Positions 1 to 8,793 of a stretch of DNA of 64,000 bases are shown here, in pieces. A program made the position numbers and the translations under genes. Positions within the stretch are counted from its first letter, which is position 1. Each line of letters begins with the position of its first letter. Below the pieces are notes generated by a model, which saw nothing but the letters and a program-made list of their open reading frames with translations, did not search any database and was not told where the DNA came from. The stretch comes from Shouchella sp047238345 (GTDB lineage Bacteria; Bacillota; Bacilli; Bacillales; Bacillaceae_D), in NCBI RefSeq assembly GCF_047238345.1, contig NZ_JBDFMQ010000001.1:2976001-3040000 (forward strand). The letters are read 5' to 3'.

Positions 1-163
1 CTACTTTTTCGCCATTGTCTGTCACACGACCTGTACCGACAGCTACGACCTTGCCTTCTTGCGGCTTTTCTTGTGCAGAGTCAGGAAGTACAATCCCACT
101 CGCTGTTTTTTCCTCTGATTGGATTTGCTCAATAATGATGCGATCTCCTAATGGTTTTAACAA
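1..163 (-). CDS. groES: Co-chaperonin GroES (partial, 3' part outside window)
   Basis: N-terminal part of the 10-kDa co-chaperonin that caps GroEL during cytoplasmic protein folding. The visible protein starts MLKPLGDRIIIEQ and runs through a GroES-type mobile-loop region; the rest is beyond the left edge. The start is a TTG at 163-161, chosen because a strong Shine-Dalgarno (AAAGGAGGGT, 171-180) lies just upstream and the MLKPLGDR start matches the family. It is preceded by a CIRCE operator and a sigma-A-type promoter, so it is expected to be heat-shock regulated by HrcA and followed by groEL outside the window. Confidence 0.95.
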   Translation of the reverse strand, partial: MLKPLGDRIIIEQIQSEEKTASGIVLPDSAQEKPQEGKVVAVGTGRVTDNGEKV

Positions 164-203
164 GGAAAACACCCTCCTTTGAAGACGTATGTAGTGTTTA
201 TTA

Positions 204-230
204 TTAGCACTCGTTTAGGATGAGTGCTAA
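204..230 (-). promoter_or_regulatory. CIRCE operator (HrcA binding site)
   Basis: Perfect inverted repeat TTAGCACTC (204-212), 9-nt spacer, GAGTGCTAA (222-230). This is the exact CIRCE consensus bound by HrcA. It lies between the groES promoter and the groES ribosome binding site. Confidence 0.98.
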
Positions 231-240
231 CACAATTCCT

Positions 241-269
241 ATGATAATCATTCCGCACCCGTTTTGCAA
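241..269 (-). promoter_or_regulatory. Sigma-A promoter of groES
   Basis: On the minus strand, -35 TTGCAA (269-264), 17-nt spacer, -10 TATCAT (246-241). Transcription would start just upstream of or within the CIRCE element, the usual arrangement for HrcA repression. Confidence 0.75.
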
Positions 270-390
270 GGGGTAAGCCTGACTTTTTTGGACAGTTTTT
301 TTCCAAAAGGGTCTGAAACTGAAAACAGGTGAATAATATGATATGATGAGTGGGAATTTAGACTGATTACATGTATAAAGGAGTTCGCCT

Positions 391-1302
391 GTGAAGATTA
401 TTTATAATGGCGTCGGGATATTGTTTTTTGTTATTATGCAAATTGCTGTCGCGTTTACGCTAGTTTTTACATTGCAAGGTTTACTCAATATAAATAGCGG
501 ACTTTCCATGATTCTTTCCGTAGTATTGACAATTGGCATTGCGCTCGTAACATCACGAATGCTTTTCCGGAATACGTTAACGATGAGATACGCGCTTGTC
601 GTCTTTGCTTACATTGTCATGCAGACCGGTTTATCACTTGTTGCTTCAACAGTGTTACAATCCTTTTTTGGCGTTACAGATGAAGCATTCCTCATAGGAG
701 TATCGTCAATTTTATCTTTTTCTGTTGGACTTGTTGCCATCCTACTGATTTTACGTCGGGATGAGCAGCTAGGTGGTGGATTACGCGGAACAAAAATTAC
801 GCCACTTGAAACCGTATCATGGTCAATTATTGGTGTTTTTCTTGTCTTTGGTACTCAAATTGTTGCGGGTCTAATCCAAACTCTTATTTTTGGAATTGAT
901 CAAGGTTCGGAAAATACTGCGGACCTAGTCGCCATTGCGCAAGAGTTCCTACCGTTTATTATTGTTATTGCTGTGATTGGGCCTATAATTGAAGAGCTTG
1001 TTTTTCGAAAAGCGATCTTCGGTTGGCTCTATGTTCGAACAAATTTCTGGATTGCCGGCTTAATTAGTTCAGTCATCTTTGCTGTGATTCATTTTGATTT
1101 TCAACATATTTTAATATACGGTGCCATGGGCTTTGCGTTTGCCTTTCTATATGTAAAAACAAAGCGAATCATTGTGCCTATTATTGCCCATATTGCGTTG
1201 AATTCATTTGTCGTGATTGTTCAGGTTCTATTTATTGACGACATTAATGAGATGATGGATGTACCGAGTTTTATTCATAACATGTTAGGAATGATGATTT
1301 AA
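391..1302 (+). CDS. ydiL: CPBP family intramembrane glutamic endopeptidase (YdiL-like)
   Basis: Polytopic membrane protein of 303 aa, related to Rce1/CAAX prenyl proteases and bacteriocin-immunity proteases. The C-terminal half carries the family motifs: EELVFRK (catalytic Glu pair plus Arg, about residue 202-208), HFDF (about 234-237) and HIALNS near the end. About eight hydrophobic segments are visible. The GTG start at 391 is supported by AAAGGAG at 377-383. It sits next to divergent groES exactly as ydiL does in B. subtilis, and its stop overlaps the ydiK start by one base. Substrate unknown. Confidence 0.88.
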   Translation: MKIIYNGVGILFFVIMQIAVAFTLVFTLQGLLNINSGLSMILSVVLTIGIALVTSRMLFRNTLTMRYALVVFAYIVMQTGLSLVASTVLQSFFGVTDEAFLIGVSSILSFSVGLVAILLILRRDEQLGGGLRGTKITPLETVSWSIIGVFLVFGTQIVAGLIQTLIFGIDQGSENTADLVAIAQEFLPFIIVIAVIGPIIEELVFRKAIFGWLYVRTNFWIAGLISSVIFAVIHFDFQHILIYGAMGFAFAFLYVKTKRIIVPIIAHIALNSFVVIVQVLFIDDINEMMDVPSFIHNMLGMMI

Positions 1303-1481
1303 TGAGAATGTTTGGCTTCTTTTACATTTTACTTGGTCTTTTATTCGTTTACTTAACGTATATCCAAGTTGAAACAAATGGTTGGGGCTTTTTCCCCATC
1401 GTGCTTGTTTTCATTGCGGCGCTTGATTTTTATTTAGGCTGGCAAGCATTGAGGCGACCACCAAACCCACCTCAAAAATAA
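1302..1481 (+). CDS. ydiK: Small two-segment membrane protein YdiK
   Basis: A 59-aa protein (starts MRMFGFFYILLGL) with two hydrophobic segments, about residues 4-20 and 30-46, and a proline-rich basic tail. Its ATG overlaps the TAA of the CPBP protease gene (TAATG), which implies translational coupling. B. subtilis has a similar small membrane protein, YdiK, in the same place between ydiL and the tat genes; assignment rests on size, topology and synteny. Function unknown. A bidirectional terminator follows at once. Confidence 0.75.
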   Translation: MRMFGFFYILLGLLFVYLTYIQVETNGWGFFPIVLVFIAALDFYLGWQALRRPPNPPQK

Positions 1482-1485
1482 AAAT

Positions 1486-1528
1486 AGAACCACCTCTAGC
1501 AAATCATGCAGAGGTGGTTCTTTTGTTT
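1486..1528. terminator. Bidirectional rho-independent terminator
   Basis: Perfect 12-bp stem AGAACCACCTCT (1486-1497) / AGAGGTGGTTCT (1510-1521) followed by a T-rich run. It separates convergent ydiK and the solute-binding protein gene and can serve both. Confidence 0.85.
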
Positions 1529-2441
1529 AATTATCTCCTTCGATAAACCCTTCTTCAACAAGAAACTCATGAGCAACGAGGGCGACACTTTGCCTTTCGA
1601 TATCAACTTGATAATTCAACCCACGCATGATCTCACTATCCAACGTCTCCGCTAATGGCCTTAACAATTCTTCAATCTCTGGATTCTCCTCAAATACATC
1701 TAATCGCATATGAACAGCAGCGTTATAAGGCGCGAAAAACACCTCATCATCTTCTAAAATGACTTGATCATAATCATCGATTCGCGCATCGGTCTCATAA
1801 CCCATTGCCACTTCCAATTCTTCATTATACAGCGCTTCATATAATAAGCCTGCATCCATGTATTCGATATTGCCGCTGCCAAATTCAAACCCGTATGCCT
1901 CTTCTAAACCAGGTAATCCATCAGCTCGATTCGCAAAAGCTGCATCAGTTCCCATACTAATTTCTCCAGGATTTTCATTCACATAATCCGCTAAGTCCGA
2001 TAACGACTCAATCCCAAGATCTTCAGCTTGTGTTCGATTCATAATTAGCGCATACGTATTGTTCACTTCTGAAATATTCATCCAGTGTAGCCCGTTTTCA
2101 ACGTCCACTTCTTGCAATGTTGCGTAAGCCTCTTCTGGATCAGTTATTGGTTCCATATTCAAATAAGTCGCTATTGCCGTTCCAGTATATTCCCAGGTAA
2201 TATCGACTTGGCCATTTTCTAATGCAGATCGCAATACATTACTTCCAAGGTTTTCGACTTGCCGAACCTGATAGCCCGCATCTTCGAGGATGAAGTAAGT
2301 CATCTCTGATAAAATATACTGCTCGGTAAAAGATTTTGCACCGATGGTGATACTATCTCCAAAGCCTAGATAACCACACCCGCTTAGTGCCAATCCAGTA
2401 ACCGCTACAGAACCTAATGCATAATGACGTACCGTCTTCAT
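1527..2441 (-). CDS. opuCC: Glycine betaine/carnitine/choline ABC transporter, substrate-binding lipoprotein (OpuCC-type)
   Basis: Extracellular solute-binding subunit of an osmoprotectant (quaternary ammonium) ABC importer. The N-terminus has a signal peptide with lipobox LSGC, so it is a membrane-anchored lipoprotein. The mature part begins with ITIGAKSFTEQYILSEM, the hallmark of the OpuBC/OpuCC/OsmX family. Its 304-aa length is normal. It is the last gene of a four-gene operon (permease, ATPase, permease, binding protein), starting 12 nt after the upstream permease. The protein is strongly acidic, as is common for exposed proteins of alkaliphiles. Exact substrate cannot be told from sequence alone. 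Confidence 0.88.
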   Translation of the reverse strand: MKTVRHYALGSVAVTGLALSGCGYLGFGDSITIGAKSFTEQYILSEMTYFILEDAGYQVRQVENLGSNVLRSALENGQVDITWEYTGTAIATYLNMEPITDPEEAYATLQEVDVENGLHWMNISEVNNTYALIMNRTQAEDLGIESLSDLADYVNENPGEISMGTDAAFANRADGLPGLEEAYGFEFGSGNIEYMDAGLLYEALYNEELEVAMGYETDARIDDYDQVILEDDEVFFAPYNAAVHMRLDVFEENPEIEELLRPLAETLDSEIMRGLNYQVDIERQSVALVAHEFLVEEGFIEGDN

Positions 2442-2453
2442 AGTTTTCCCCCT

Positions 2454-3218
2454 CTATGCAGTCGCCGCTGTTTTTGTATTTACTTGTTTTTTCGATGAAC
2501 GCATCCCCTTTGGTGTTAGCCAATGCTCTACCCCGCGAAGTGCATAATCAAAAAAGATTGCGAGTAAAGTCACTGGCACAGCACCAGAAATTAAATACGC
2601 ATTATCAAAAAGTTCAATTCCAGTAAAGATCCATAACCCTAAACCTCCGCCTCCAATAAAATAGGCAAAAGCAGCTGTACCTACATTTAAGACAATCGCT
2701 GTTCGCAGCCCCCCAATAATCGCATATGCAGCGTTTGGGACTTCAACTTTAAAAAAGATTTCTACCGGCTTCATACCCATCCCTTTTCCAGCATCAATTA
2801 AATCTGGACTAACAGAACTAAATCCAGCTACAGCATTACGAAAGATCGGTAGAACCGAATAAATAAACAACGCAAAAACAGCAGGCACAAACCCGATCCC
2901 TAAAATTCCAATCATTAGCGCCACAACAGCCAAACTAGGAATGGTTTGCGCTAAATTGGCAATATTTGATGTAATCCACTCGGCTTTGCGAAACTTCGGT
3001 CTTGTTACAAAAACCGCAAGTGGCAACGCAACAATGACAGCTAATAAAGAAGAAACTAAAACGAGCGCTACATGTTCTCCTAGCAAGGTTAAAAATTCGC
3101 TTGTTGATTCAAAAATATGGACGTATAATCCTTGGGATGCAGTCCAATAAATAAAAGTCGCCACAATGGCAAACAACATAATTCGAACAATATACGTAAT
3201 GACTATTTTGCTATTCAA
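2454..3218 (-). CDS. opuCD: Osmoprotectant ABC transporter permease (OpuCD-type)
   Basis: Second membrane subunit of the OpuC-like importer, 254 aa with about six transmembrane segments. The EAA-type cytoplasmic loop that contacts the ATPase is visible as LIDAGKGMGMKPVEIFFKVEVP (about residues 143-164). The C-terminus ends WLTPKGM, similar to the partner permease. The start is TTG at 3218, overlapping the ATPase stop by four bases (TTGA), so translation is probably coupled. It is longer than the other permease because of an extra N-terminal hydrophobic segment. Confidence 0.87.
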   Translation of the reverse strand: MNSKIVITYIVRIMLFAIVATFIYWTASQGLYVHIFESTSEFLTLLGEHVALVLVSSLLAVIVALPLAVFVTRPKFRKAEWITSNIANLAQTIPSLAVVALMIGILGIGFVPAVFALFIYSVLPIFRNAVAGFSSVSPDLIDAGKGMGMKPVEIFFKVEVPNAAYAIIGGLRTAIVLNVGTAAFAYFIGGGGLGLWIFTGIELFDNAYLISGAVPVTLLAIFFDYALRGVEHWLTPKGMRSSKKQVNTKTAATA

Positions 3219-4219
3219 CCTGTAACCACCGCCTCTTGAACGGCATTTCTTTTCTTTCCTAATTTAACGTGTAAAAATTGTTGCACGAGATCAATCGTAA
3301 TGGCTCCACGTATTTTGTTTTCATCATCGTATACACAAACTTGTTCGGCTTCTTGATTTAATAACATTGATAACGTATTTTTGAGGTCCGCATGTAAATA
3401 GATTTGCTTGGAATCGGCAATATCCTCCTTACATTCCAATAAGCCAATGTCGTCATTTAACTCCTGAATCGTATGAAGACTTAGCATCTTAATTGCACGA
3501 TCTTTCCCAATAAAGTCAGAAACATACTCACTGTTTGGCTTCATTAATATCTCTGAAGGCGTTCCATACTGCATGATTTCACCATCACGCATCAAAACGA
3601 TCTTATCAGCCATCCGAATCGCTTCATCAATGTCGTGACTAACAAACAAAATTGTCTTTTTTACTTTCCTTTGGATCTCCAAAAACTCATCTTGAATATG
3701 TTCACGAATTAATGGATCCAATGCACCAAATGGTTCATCCATTAACATAAGCGGCGGATCTGCAGCCAATGCTCGAGCGACACCCACTCGCTGCTGCTGT
3801 CCCCCAGATAATTCACTTGGGTAACGCTTTCGAAATTCCTTAGGATCGAGTCCTACTAAATTCATCAATTCGTTATAACGAGCTTTTTTCTTTTTACTTC
3901 CCCACTTTAATAAGTCAGGAACTACCATTACATTATCCTCTATATTCATATTAGGAAATAACCCGTTACTTTGAATAACATAGCCAATCTTGCGGCGTAA
4001 TTCAATGTTGTCTAATTCAGATATGGACTGCCCATCAACATAAATCTCACCTGAACTTAAATGAACCAATTTATTTACCATTCGCAAAAGCGTTGTTTTT
4101 CCACAGCCAGAAGGTCCTAAGAAAATGACAATTTCACCACTTTCCACTTCAAACGAAACATCATTGACCGCTTTTTTATCCCCATCATATGATTTTGTTA
4201 CGTGTTTAAATGAAATCAT
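3215..4219 (-). CDS. opuCA: Osmoprotectant ABC transporter ATP-binding protein (OpuCA-type)
   Basis: ATPase of the glycine betaine/choline importer, 334 aa. Visible motifs: Walker A GPSGCGKTT (about 36-44), signature LSGGQQQRVGVARAL (about 137-151), Walker B LMLMDEPFGALDP (about 157-169) and switch His in FVSHDIDEA. The C-terminal about 80 residues after the ABC domain have the look of the regulatory CBS-like region of this subfamily (ends with GAITIDLVQQFL), but shorter than a full tandem CBS pair. In the operon it lies between the two permease genes, unlike B. subtilis where the ATPase gene is first. Confidence 0.88.
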   Translation of the reverse strand: MISFKHVTKSYDGDKKAVNDVSFEVESGEIVIFLGPSGCGKTTLLRMVNKLVHLSSGEIYVDGQSISELDNIELRRKIGYVIQSNGLFPNMNIEDNVMVVPDLLKWGSKKKKARYNELMNLVGLDPKEFRKRYPSELSGGQQQRVGVARALAADPPLMLMDEPFGALDPLIREHIQDEFLEIQRKVKKTILFVSHDIDEAIRMADKIVLMRDGEIMQYGTPSEILMKPNSEYVSDFIGKDRAIKMLSLHTIQELNDDIGLLECKEDIADSKQIYLHADLKNTLSMLLNQEAEQVCVYDDENKIRGAITIDLVQQFLHVKLGKKRNAVQEAVVTG

Positions 4220-4234
4220 TTCATTTCCCCCTTC

Positions 4235-4888
4235 TTATTCTGTTATCCCTTTAGGTGTAAGCCACTTTTGTATAAACAGTAACAACGTATCTGCAAGAAT
4301 GGCTAAAAGTGAAACGAGCACAGCACCAGCAACAATTGAATACATGTCGCCGCGAGAAATGCCTTGTACAATAAATGACCCTAACCCTCCAGCTCCAATA
4401 AATGCTGCAATGACCCCGATACCAATATTAAGAACAACCGCTGTACGTATGCCAGCCATAATAACAGGTAGTCCATTAGGTAATTCAACCTTTATCAACC
4501 GCTGCATTTTTTTCATTCCTAAACCATTAGCTGCATCAATAATAGTTGGGTCGACGTTTTTAATTCCTGTATACGTATTACGGATAATAGGTAAGAGTGA
4601 ATAAAGCACAAGAGCCGTTAATGCGGGGACGAATCCAATACCTTGTCCAATAATGGAAAAGAACGGAATCATAATACCAAATAAAGCAAGACTTGGGATT
4701 GTTAATAAAATTGAGGCTGCTGCTAAAACCGTTTCGGCTAGCGTCTCATTGACAGTTAAATAAATACCAACACTCACACCAATGGCAATGGCAATAATGA
4801 TGGCGAGGCCAACAAGCATGATGTGTTCCATTGTTGAATTAAACATACTTGTTGAATTGATTTGCACAAATTCAATAAATTCTCTCAG
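4235..4888 (-). CDS. opuCB: Osmoprotectant ABC transporter permease (OpuCB-type), probable CTG start
   Basis: First gene of the OpuC-like operon; a permease with five to six membrane segments and the EAA-type loop IIDAANGLGMKKMQRLIKVELP. The first conventional start is GTG at 4867, but the only good Shine-Dalgarno (AAAGGAGG, 4904-4897) lies 29 nt upstream of it. An in-frame CTG at 4888 sits 8 nt from that site and would add LREFIEF, an N-terminus comparable in length to OpuCB homologues as I recall them. I therefore extend the gene to 4888. If CTG is not used, the gene begins at 4867. Confidence 0.8.
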   Translation of the reverse strand: MREFIEFVQINSTSMFNSTMEHIMLVGLAIIIAIAIGVSVGIYLTVNETLAETVLAAASILLTIPSLALFGIMIPFFSIIGQGIGFVPALTALVLYSLLPIIRNTYTGIKNVDPTIIDAANGLGMKKMQRLIKVELPNGLPVIMAGIRTAVVLNIGIGVIAAFIGAGGLGSFIVQGISRGDMYSIVAGAVLVSLLAILADTLLLFIQKWLTPKGITE

Positions 4889-5020
4889 GTGAGCCCCCTC
4901 CTTTTCGTGTAACCTATCAATACCCTGCTATAAAGTAAATGAAACAAAAAGAGACAAAATTTTTCAAATCTCGATTCTTTTCTTCATCTCTAAAAAATTG
5001 ATTCGCTTTTACAAATAAAG

Positions 5021-5060
5021 AAAAAAGACGATTAATCCATAGTAGGATCAACCGTCTTTT
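5021..5060 (-). terminator. Rho-independent terminator after tatC
   Basis: On the minus strand, a 15-bp stem with two G-U pairs (AAAGACGGTTGATCC / GGATTAATCGTCTTT), 6-nt loop and a T run. It closes the rex-tatA-tatC transcription unit. Confidence 0.8.
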
Positions 5061-5072
5061 GTCCAAGCTTCA

Positions 5073-5876
5073 TTACTGTGCTTCACTATGTGATTCCGGT
5101 GTAGGTTTCGTATATTTACGATAAGTTGCACGTGAAATGGCGATACTAATCTCATACAAAATGAGCATCGGTAATGTGACCAGTAAATGCGACATCAGTT
5201 CTGGAGGTGTAATTAAGCCTGCAATAACGAGTAAAACAAAGTACGCATACTTTCTAATCTTTGTTAACAATTGTGGTGTTACAAGTCCAATTCTCGTAAA
5301 AAACATCACGACAACTGGTAGTTGAAACAAAATACCAAATGGGATGGTTAATTGAAACAAAAACGAGAAATATTCATTAATGCCGTACATTTCGTTAATG
5401 TCCAGACGATCTGCCATCGTACTCATAAACGACATGACATACGGAATTAAGATAAAATAAGCGAATGCAAACCCTGCAAGTAAAAGAAAAAATGAGATCG
5501 GAATATATGCAAGCGTCGCTTTTTGCTCTTCCTCTTTTAAACCAGGTGCAACGAATGCCCAGAGTTGATAAAGAATCACGGGTATAACGAGCACAAACGC
5601 AACAATCATTGCAAAATTAACGTAAATTCTTAAAGGATCCGTTAATCGAAAAGCGTGAAACGGCATATCGACTGCTTGAGGTGCCGTTTGCAAATAAGAA
5701 ATAACTGGGACAGCAAGCATAAAGCCACCAATCAGCGCAACTACAAAAAAGACGAGGATCACGAGAACCCTGCGTCTTAATTCCACTGCGTGATCCATAA
5801 TCGACATATCTGATAGAGGAATATTCTTTTTATGCTTTTTCTTTTTGAACATTTGCTGGCTTGTTATCCTCATCAT
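5073..5876 (-). CDS. tatC: Twin-arginine translocase subunit TatC
   Basis: Multispanning receptor of the Tat pathway, which exports folded proteins with RR signal peptides. The protein has six hydrophobic segments and family motifs HAVELRRR (N-terminal Glu-containing cap), FRLTDPL, LYQLWAFVAPGL, and YAYFVLLVIAGLITPPE. The coding frame overlaps the end of tatA. The start at 5876 has AAAGGG upstream; an internal ATG at 5852 (MFKKKK) is an alternative. With TatA it would form a minimal TatAyCy-type two-component translocase. Confidence 0.93.
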   Translation of the reverse strand: MMRITSQQMFKKKKHKKNIPLSDMSIMDHAVELRRRVLVILVFFVVALIGGFMLAVPVISYLQTAPQAVDMPFHAFRLTDPLRIYVNFAMIVAFVLVIPVILYQLWAFVAPGLKEEEQKATLAYIPISFFLLLAGFAFAYFILIPYVMSFMSTMADRLDINEMYGINEYFSFLFQLTIPFGILFQLPVVVMFFTRIGLVTPQLLTKIRKYAYFVLLVIAGLITPPELMSHLLVTLPMLILYEISIAISRATYRKYTKPTPESHSEAQ

Positions 5877-6018
5877 CGTCGGCTAACCCTTTTGTTGCGT
5901 TTTTAAACTCTTTTAACGTACTACCTGCCGCTTTTCCAAACTCAGGTAATTTCTTTGGTCCAAAAATAATCAATGCTACAATCGCAATGATAATTAAACT
6001 TCCTCCTGATAATGGCAT
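5830..6018 (-). CDS. tatA: Twin-arginine translocase subunit TatA
   Basis: Pore-forming/bifunctional subunit of the Tat system, 62 aa. It has one N-terminal membrane helix (SLIIIAIVALIIF), the conserved FGPKKLPEFGKAAG hinge and amphipathic helix, then a short charged tail. In Gram-positive TatAC systems one TatA also fulfils the TatB role. It is directly upstream of tatC with overlap and 17 nt downstream of rex, as in the B. subtilis ydiHIJ order. Confidence 0.94.
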   Translation of the reverse strand: MPLSGGSLIIIAIVALIIFGPKKLPEFGKAAGSTLKEFKNATKGLADDDEDNKPANVQKEKA

Positions 6019-6035
6019 GTGTGTATGCCTCCCTT

Positions 6036-6671
6036 TTAAAGTGGATAGTGTTTTAAAAAATATACAAGCGCTTGCAATTCAATTGCAAGATCAATATGGT
6101 GAACGCGAATATGTTCAGGTACAGAGAGTCGTACCGGTGTAAAATTAAGTATGCCGCTAATTCCTGCTTCAACGAGCTTGTCCGCACTATTTTGCGCTTG
6201 TGATGCTGGTACGGTTAAAACAGCGATCGCTGTATCATTCATTCCAATCTCATCAATCTTATTCCAGTCATAAATAGGTACATCGCCAATCGATGTGCCA
6301 ATCTTCTTTTCATCTACATCAAAAGCATGGGTCATGACTGTACTATTGTTTTTAGAGAAATTATATTGAAGTAAAGCTGTTCCCAAATTTCCGACGCCGA
6401 CAAGAATAACATTTGTCCTCTCATCTTGATCGAGTGTATCTCGAAAAAAAGAGAGAAGATATTGTACATTGTACCCATATCCCTTCTTTCCTAACGCTCC
6501 AAAATATGAGAAATCTCTGCGAATCGTTGCTGAGTCTACTTTAAGCGCTTGACTCAACTCTGTTGAGGAAACCCGTTGCTTGCCTGATGTGTGAAGATTC
6601 TCTAGAAACCGATAATAAAGCGGCAAGCGTTTTGCTGTTGCTTGAGGAATCTTTAGTTGGTCTGATTTCAT
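6036..6671 (-). CDS. rex: Redox-sensing transcriptional repressor Rex
   Basis: Dimeric repressor that leaves DNA when the NADH/NAD+ ratio rises, controlling fermentative and respiratory genes. The 211-aa protein has an N-terminal winged helix (ATAKRLPLYYRFLENL through SATIRRDFSYFGALGKKGYGY, residues about 11-66) and a Rossmann NAD(H) domain with VGVGNLGTALL (about 91-101). Family length is normal. A TACAAT -10-like hexamer lies upstream, but the -35 is poor, and I saw no convincing Rex operator in the intergenic region with ydiF. Confidence 0.95.
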   Translation of the reverse strand: MKSDQLKIPQATAKRLPLYYRFLENLHTSGKQRVSSTELSQALKVDSATIRRDFSYFGALGKKGYGYNVQYLLSFFRDTLDQDERTNVILVGVGNLGTALLQYNFSKNNSTVMTHAFDVDEKKIGTSIGDVPIYDWNKIDEIGMNDTAIAVLTVPASQAQNSADKLVEAGISGILNFTPVRLSVPEHIRVHHIDLAIELQALVYFLKHYPL

Positions 6672-6840
6672 GTCCGCCCCTTTCCGAGCATCAAGCTACA
6701 TTCGCAACTTGCTTCCCCTCTATTGTACACCATTTTTCGTAAAATGAAAGAGCTCCCATAGAATGATTTGTTGTTGTTTGTTTGTCATTTGATGTAAACT
6801 GATGACAGTATAGAAATTTGTTTGTAAGGGTTGACTAAAA

Positions 6841-8757
6841 ATGATTGTATTACAATGTGTGAACGTCTCAAAGTCGTTTGGCGCCGAGCCAATTTTAGAA
6901 AACGTAAAACTAGAAGTTCAGTCCAAAGAGCGAGTTGCATTAGTCGGACGAAATGGTGCTGGTAAATCAACGCTATTAAAGATGATTGTTGGAGACATGG
7001 GTATTGATTCAGGCGATATTGTCATTCCAAAAAACGTTGAACTCGGTTACCTTTCACAGCACACGGACTTAAAATCAACGAAAACCATTTGGGATGAGAT
7101 GGTAACTGTTTTTGAACCACTTATTAAAATGGAAAAACAGTTGCGCGCATTAGAACAACAAATGGCAGATCCAATGCCTAATCATGCGTACACAAAGCTT
7201 TTGCAGGAATATGACCAAATGCAAAATGATTTTAAAGAACAAGGTGGCTATCAATATGAAGCCGATATTCGAGGTGTTCTTTCTGGTCTTCATTTTCAAC
7301 AATTTGATTATGAAACACCGATTTCTTCGTTATCTGGCGGCCAAAAAACAAGGCTTGCTCTAGGAAAACTGCTTTTATCAAAGCCCGCTCTTCTTGTTCT
7401 TGATGAGCCTACGAACCACTTGGACATGGTGACACTAACATGGCTAGAAAACTATCTAAACAATTATCCAGGTTCACTTTTAGTCGTTTCTCATGACCGC
7501 TATTTTCTTGATCGTCTAACGACCAAAGTCGTTGAGCTCTCACGCCAGCAAACAACAACGTTTCACGGCAACTATAGTTTTTATCTTGAGGAAAAAGCAA
7601 AGCGTTACGAACAAGAGTTAAAGCAATTTGAAAAGCAACAAGCAGAAATTGAAAAACTCGAAACCTTCGTTGCAAAAAATCTTGTCCGGGCTTCCACAAC
7701 AAAACGAGCCCAAAGTCGGAGAAAGCAATTGGAGAAGATGGATCGTCTTGAACGTCCTCAAGGAAATGAAAAATCAGCTTCGTTTGGCTTTGATATTGTC
7801 CGACAATCCGGTAATGATGTGCTTACGATACGTGAACTTGAAGTGAAGTACGAAGATCATACCGTTTTCTCAAATATGGATTTTGCGCTCACAAGAGGGG
7901 AGTCCGTCTGCTTATTAGGCGATAATGGTACAGGAAAAACGACCCTTTTAAAAGCTGTAACCAAACAAATCGATCATACTAGTGGGCAAATTTTGTTTGG
8001 TAGCAATGTTTCCGTTGGCTACTATGACCAGGAGCATGCAAAACTTCAAAGCAACAAAACGGTCCTTCAAGAAGTTTGGGACGAGTTTCCTGGAACTGTT
8101 GAAAAAGAGATTCGCAGTTTACTTGGGCTGTTTTTATTTAGTGGCGATGATGTTCTTAAGATCGTCTCCTCCTTAAGTGGTGGTGAAAAAGCGAGAGTGG
8201 CTTTAGCGAAGTTAATGATGGTAAAAGCGAACCTTCTTATCCTTGATGAACCGACCAACCATTTAGATCTTGATTCAAAAGAAGTGTTGGAAGCTGCATT
8301 AATCGATTATCCTGGTACCATTCTGTTCGTCTCGCACGATCGTTATTTTATTAACCGAATTGCGTCACGTGTTGTTGAGCTAGAGAGTGGTGTGACAACA
8401 AGCTACCTCGGTGACTATACCTATTACTCAGACAAGAAAAAAGAAATGGCTGAACGTGCTGCACTTAACGATGAAACGACGAAAACGAATGAAGCAACAC
8501 ACTCAGAACAAACAGATAAAACCAATTATCAACAAGATAAAGAACTGAAACGTTTGGAGCGTCAAAAAGAAAGACGCCTCCTTTCAATTGAAGAGCAGAT
8601 CGAATCTCTAGAGCTTGAAAATCAAGAACTTGAGACACAGATGCTCGAGCCTGACGTCTATTCAGATCACGTTAAGGCAAAAGATATCCAAGACCAACTT
8701 GCATCAAATGGAAAAAAGATGGACGCCTTAATGGAAGAATGGGAATCATTGCAGTAA
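6841..8757 (+). CDS. ydiF: ABC-F family ATP-binding protein (YdiF)
   Basis: Soluble ABC-F ATPase of 638 aa, a ribosome-associated translation factor family. It has two ABC domains with Walker A motifs GRNGAGKST and GDNGTGKTT, signature motifs SSLSGGQKTRLALGKLL and SSLSGGEKARVALAKLM, and the ABC-F linker between them (about residues 245-320). A C-terminal charged coiled coil (about 550-638) follows. It is transcribed divergently from rex, as ydiF is in B. subtilis. No antibiotic-resistance role can be inferred. AAGGG precedes the ATG at 6841. Confidence 0.93.
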   Translation: MIVLQCVNVSKSFGAEPILENVKLEVQSKERVALVGRNGAGKSTLLKMIVGDMGIDSGDIVIPKNVELGYLSQHTDLKSTKTIWDEMVTVFEPLIKMEKQLRALEQQMADPMPNHAYTKLLQEYDQMQNDFKEQGGYQYEADIRGVLSGLHFQQFDYETPISSLSGGQKTRLALGKLLLSKPALLVLDEPTNHLDMVTLTWLENYLNNYPGSLLVVSHDRYFLDRLTTKVVELSRQQTTTFHGNYSFYLEEKAKRYEQELKQFEKQQAEIEKLETFVAKNLVRASTTKRAQSRRKQLEKMDRLERPQGNEKSASFGFDIVRQSGNDVLTIRELEVKYEDHTVFSNMDFALTRGESVCLLGDNGTGKTTLLKAVTKQIDHTSGQILFGSNVSVGYYDQEHAKLQSNKTVLQEVWDEFPGTVEKEIRSLLGLFLFSGDDVLKIVSSLSGGEKARVALAKLMMVKANLLILDEPTNHLDLDSKEVLEAALIDYPGTILFVSHDRYFINRIASRVVELESGVTTSYLGDYTYYSDKKKEMAERAALNDETTKTNEATHSEQTDKTNYQQDKELKRLERQKERRLLSIEEQIESLELENQELETQMLEPDVYSDHVKAKDIQDQLASNGKKMDALMEEWESLQ

Positions 8758-8788
8758 AAAAAAGAGAGTAGTGGCTACTCTCTTTTTT
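8757..8788. terminator. Bidirectional terminator between ydiF and tsaD
   Basis: Perfect 11-bp stem AAAGAGAGTAG / CTACTCTCTTT with a 3-nt loop, flanked by an A run on one side and a T run on the other. It can serve convergent ydiF (+) and tsaD (-). Confidence 0.88.
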
Positions 8789-8793
8789 ACTTA

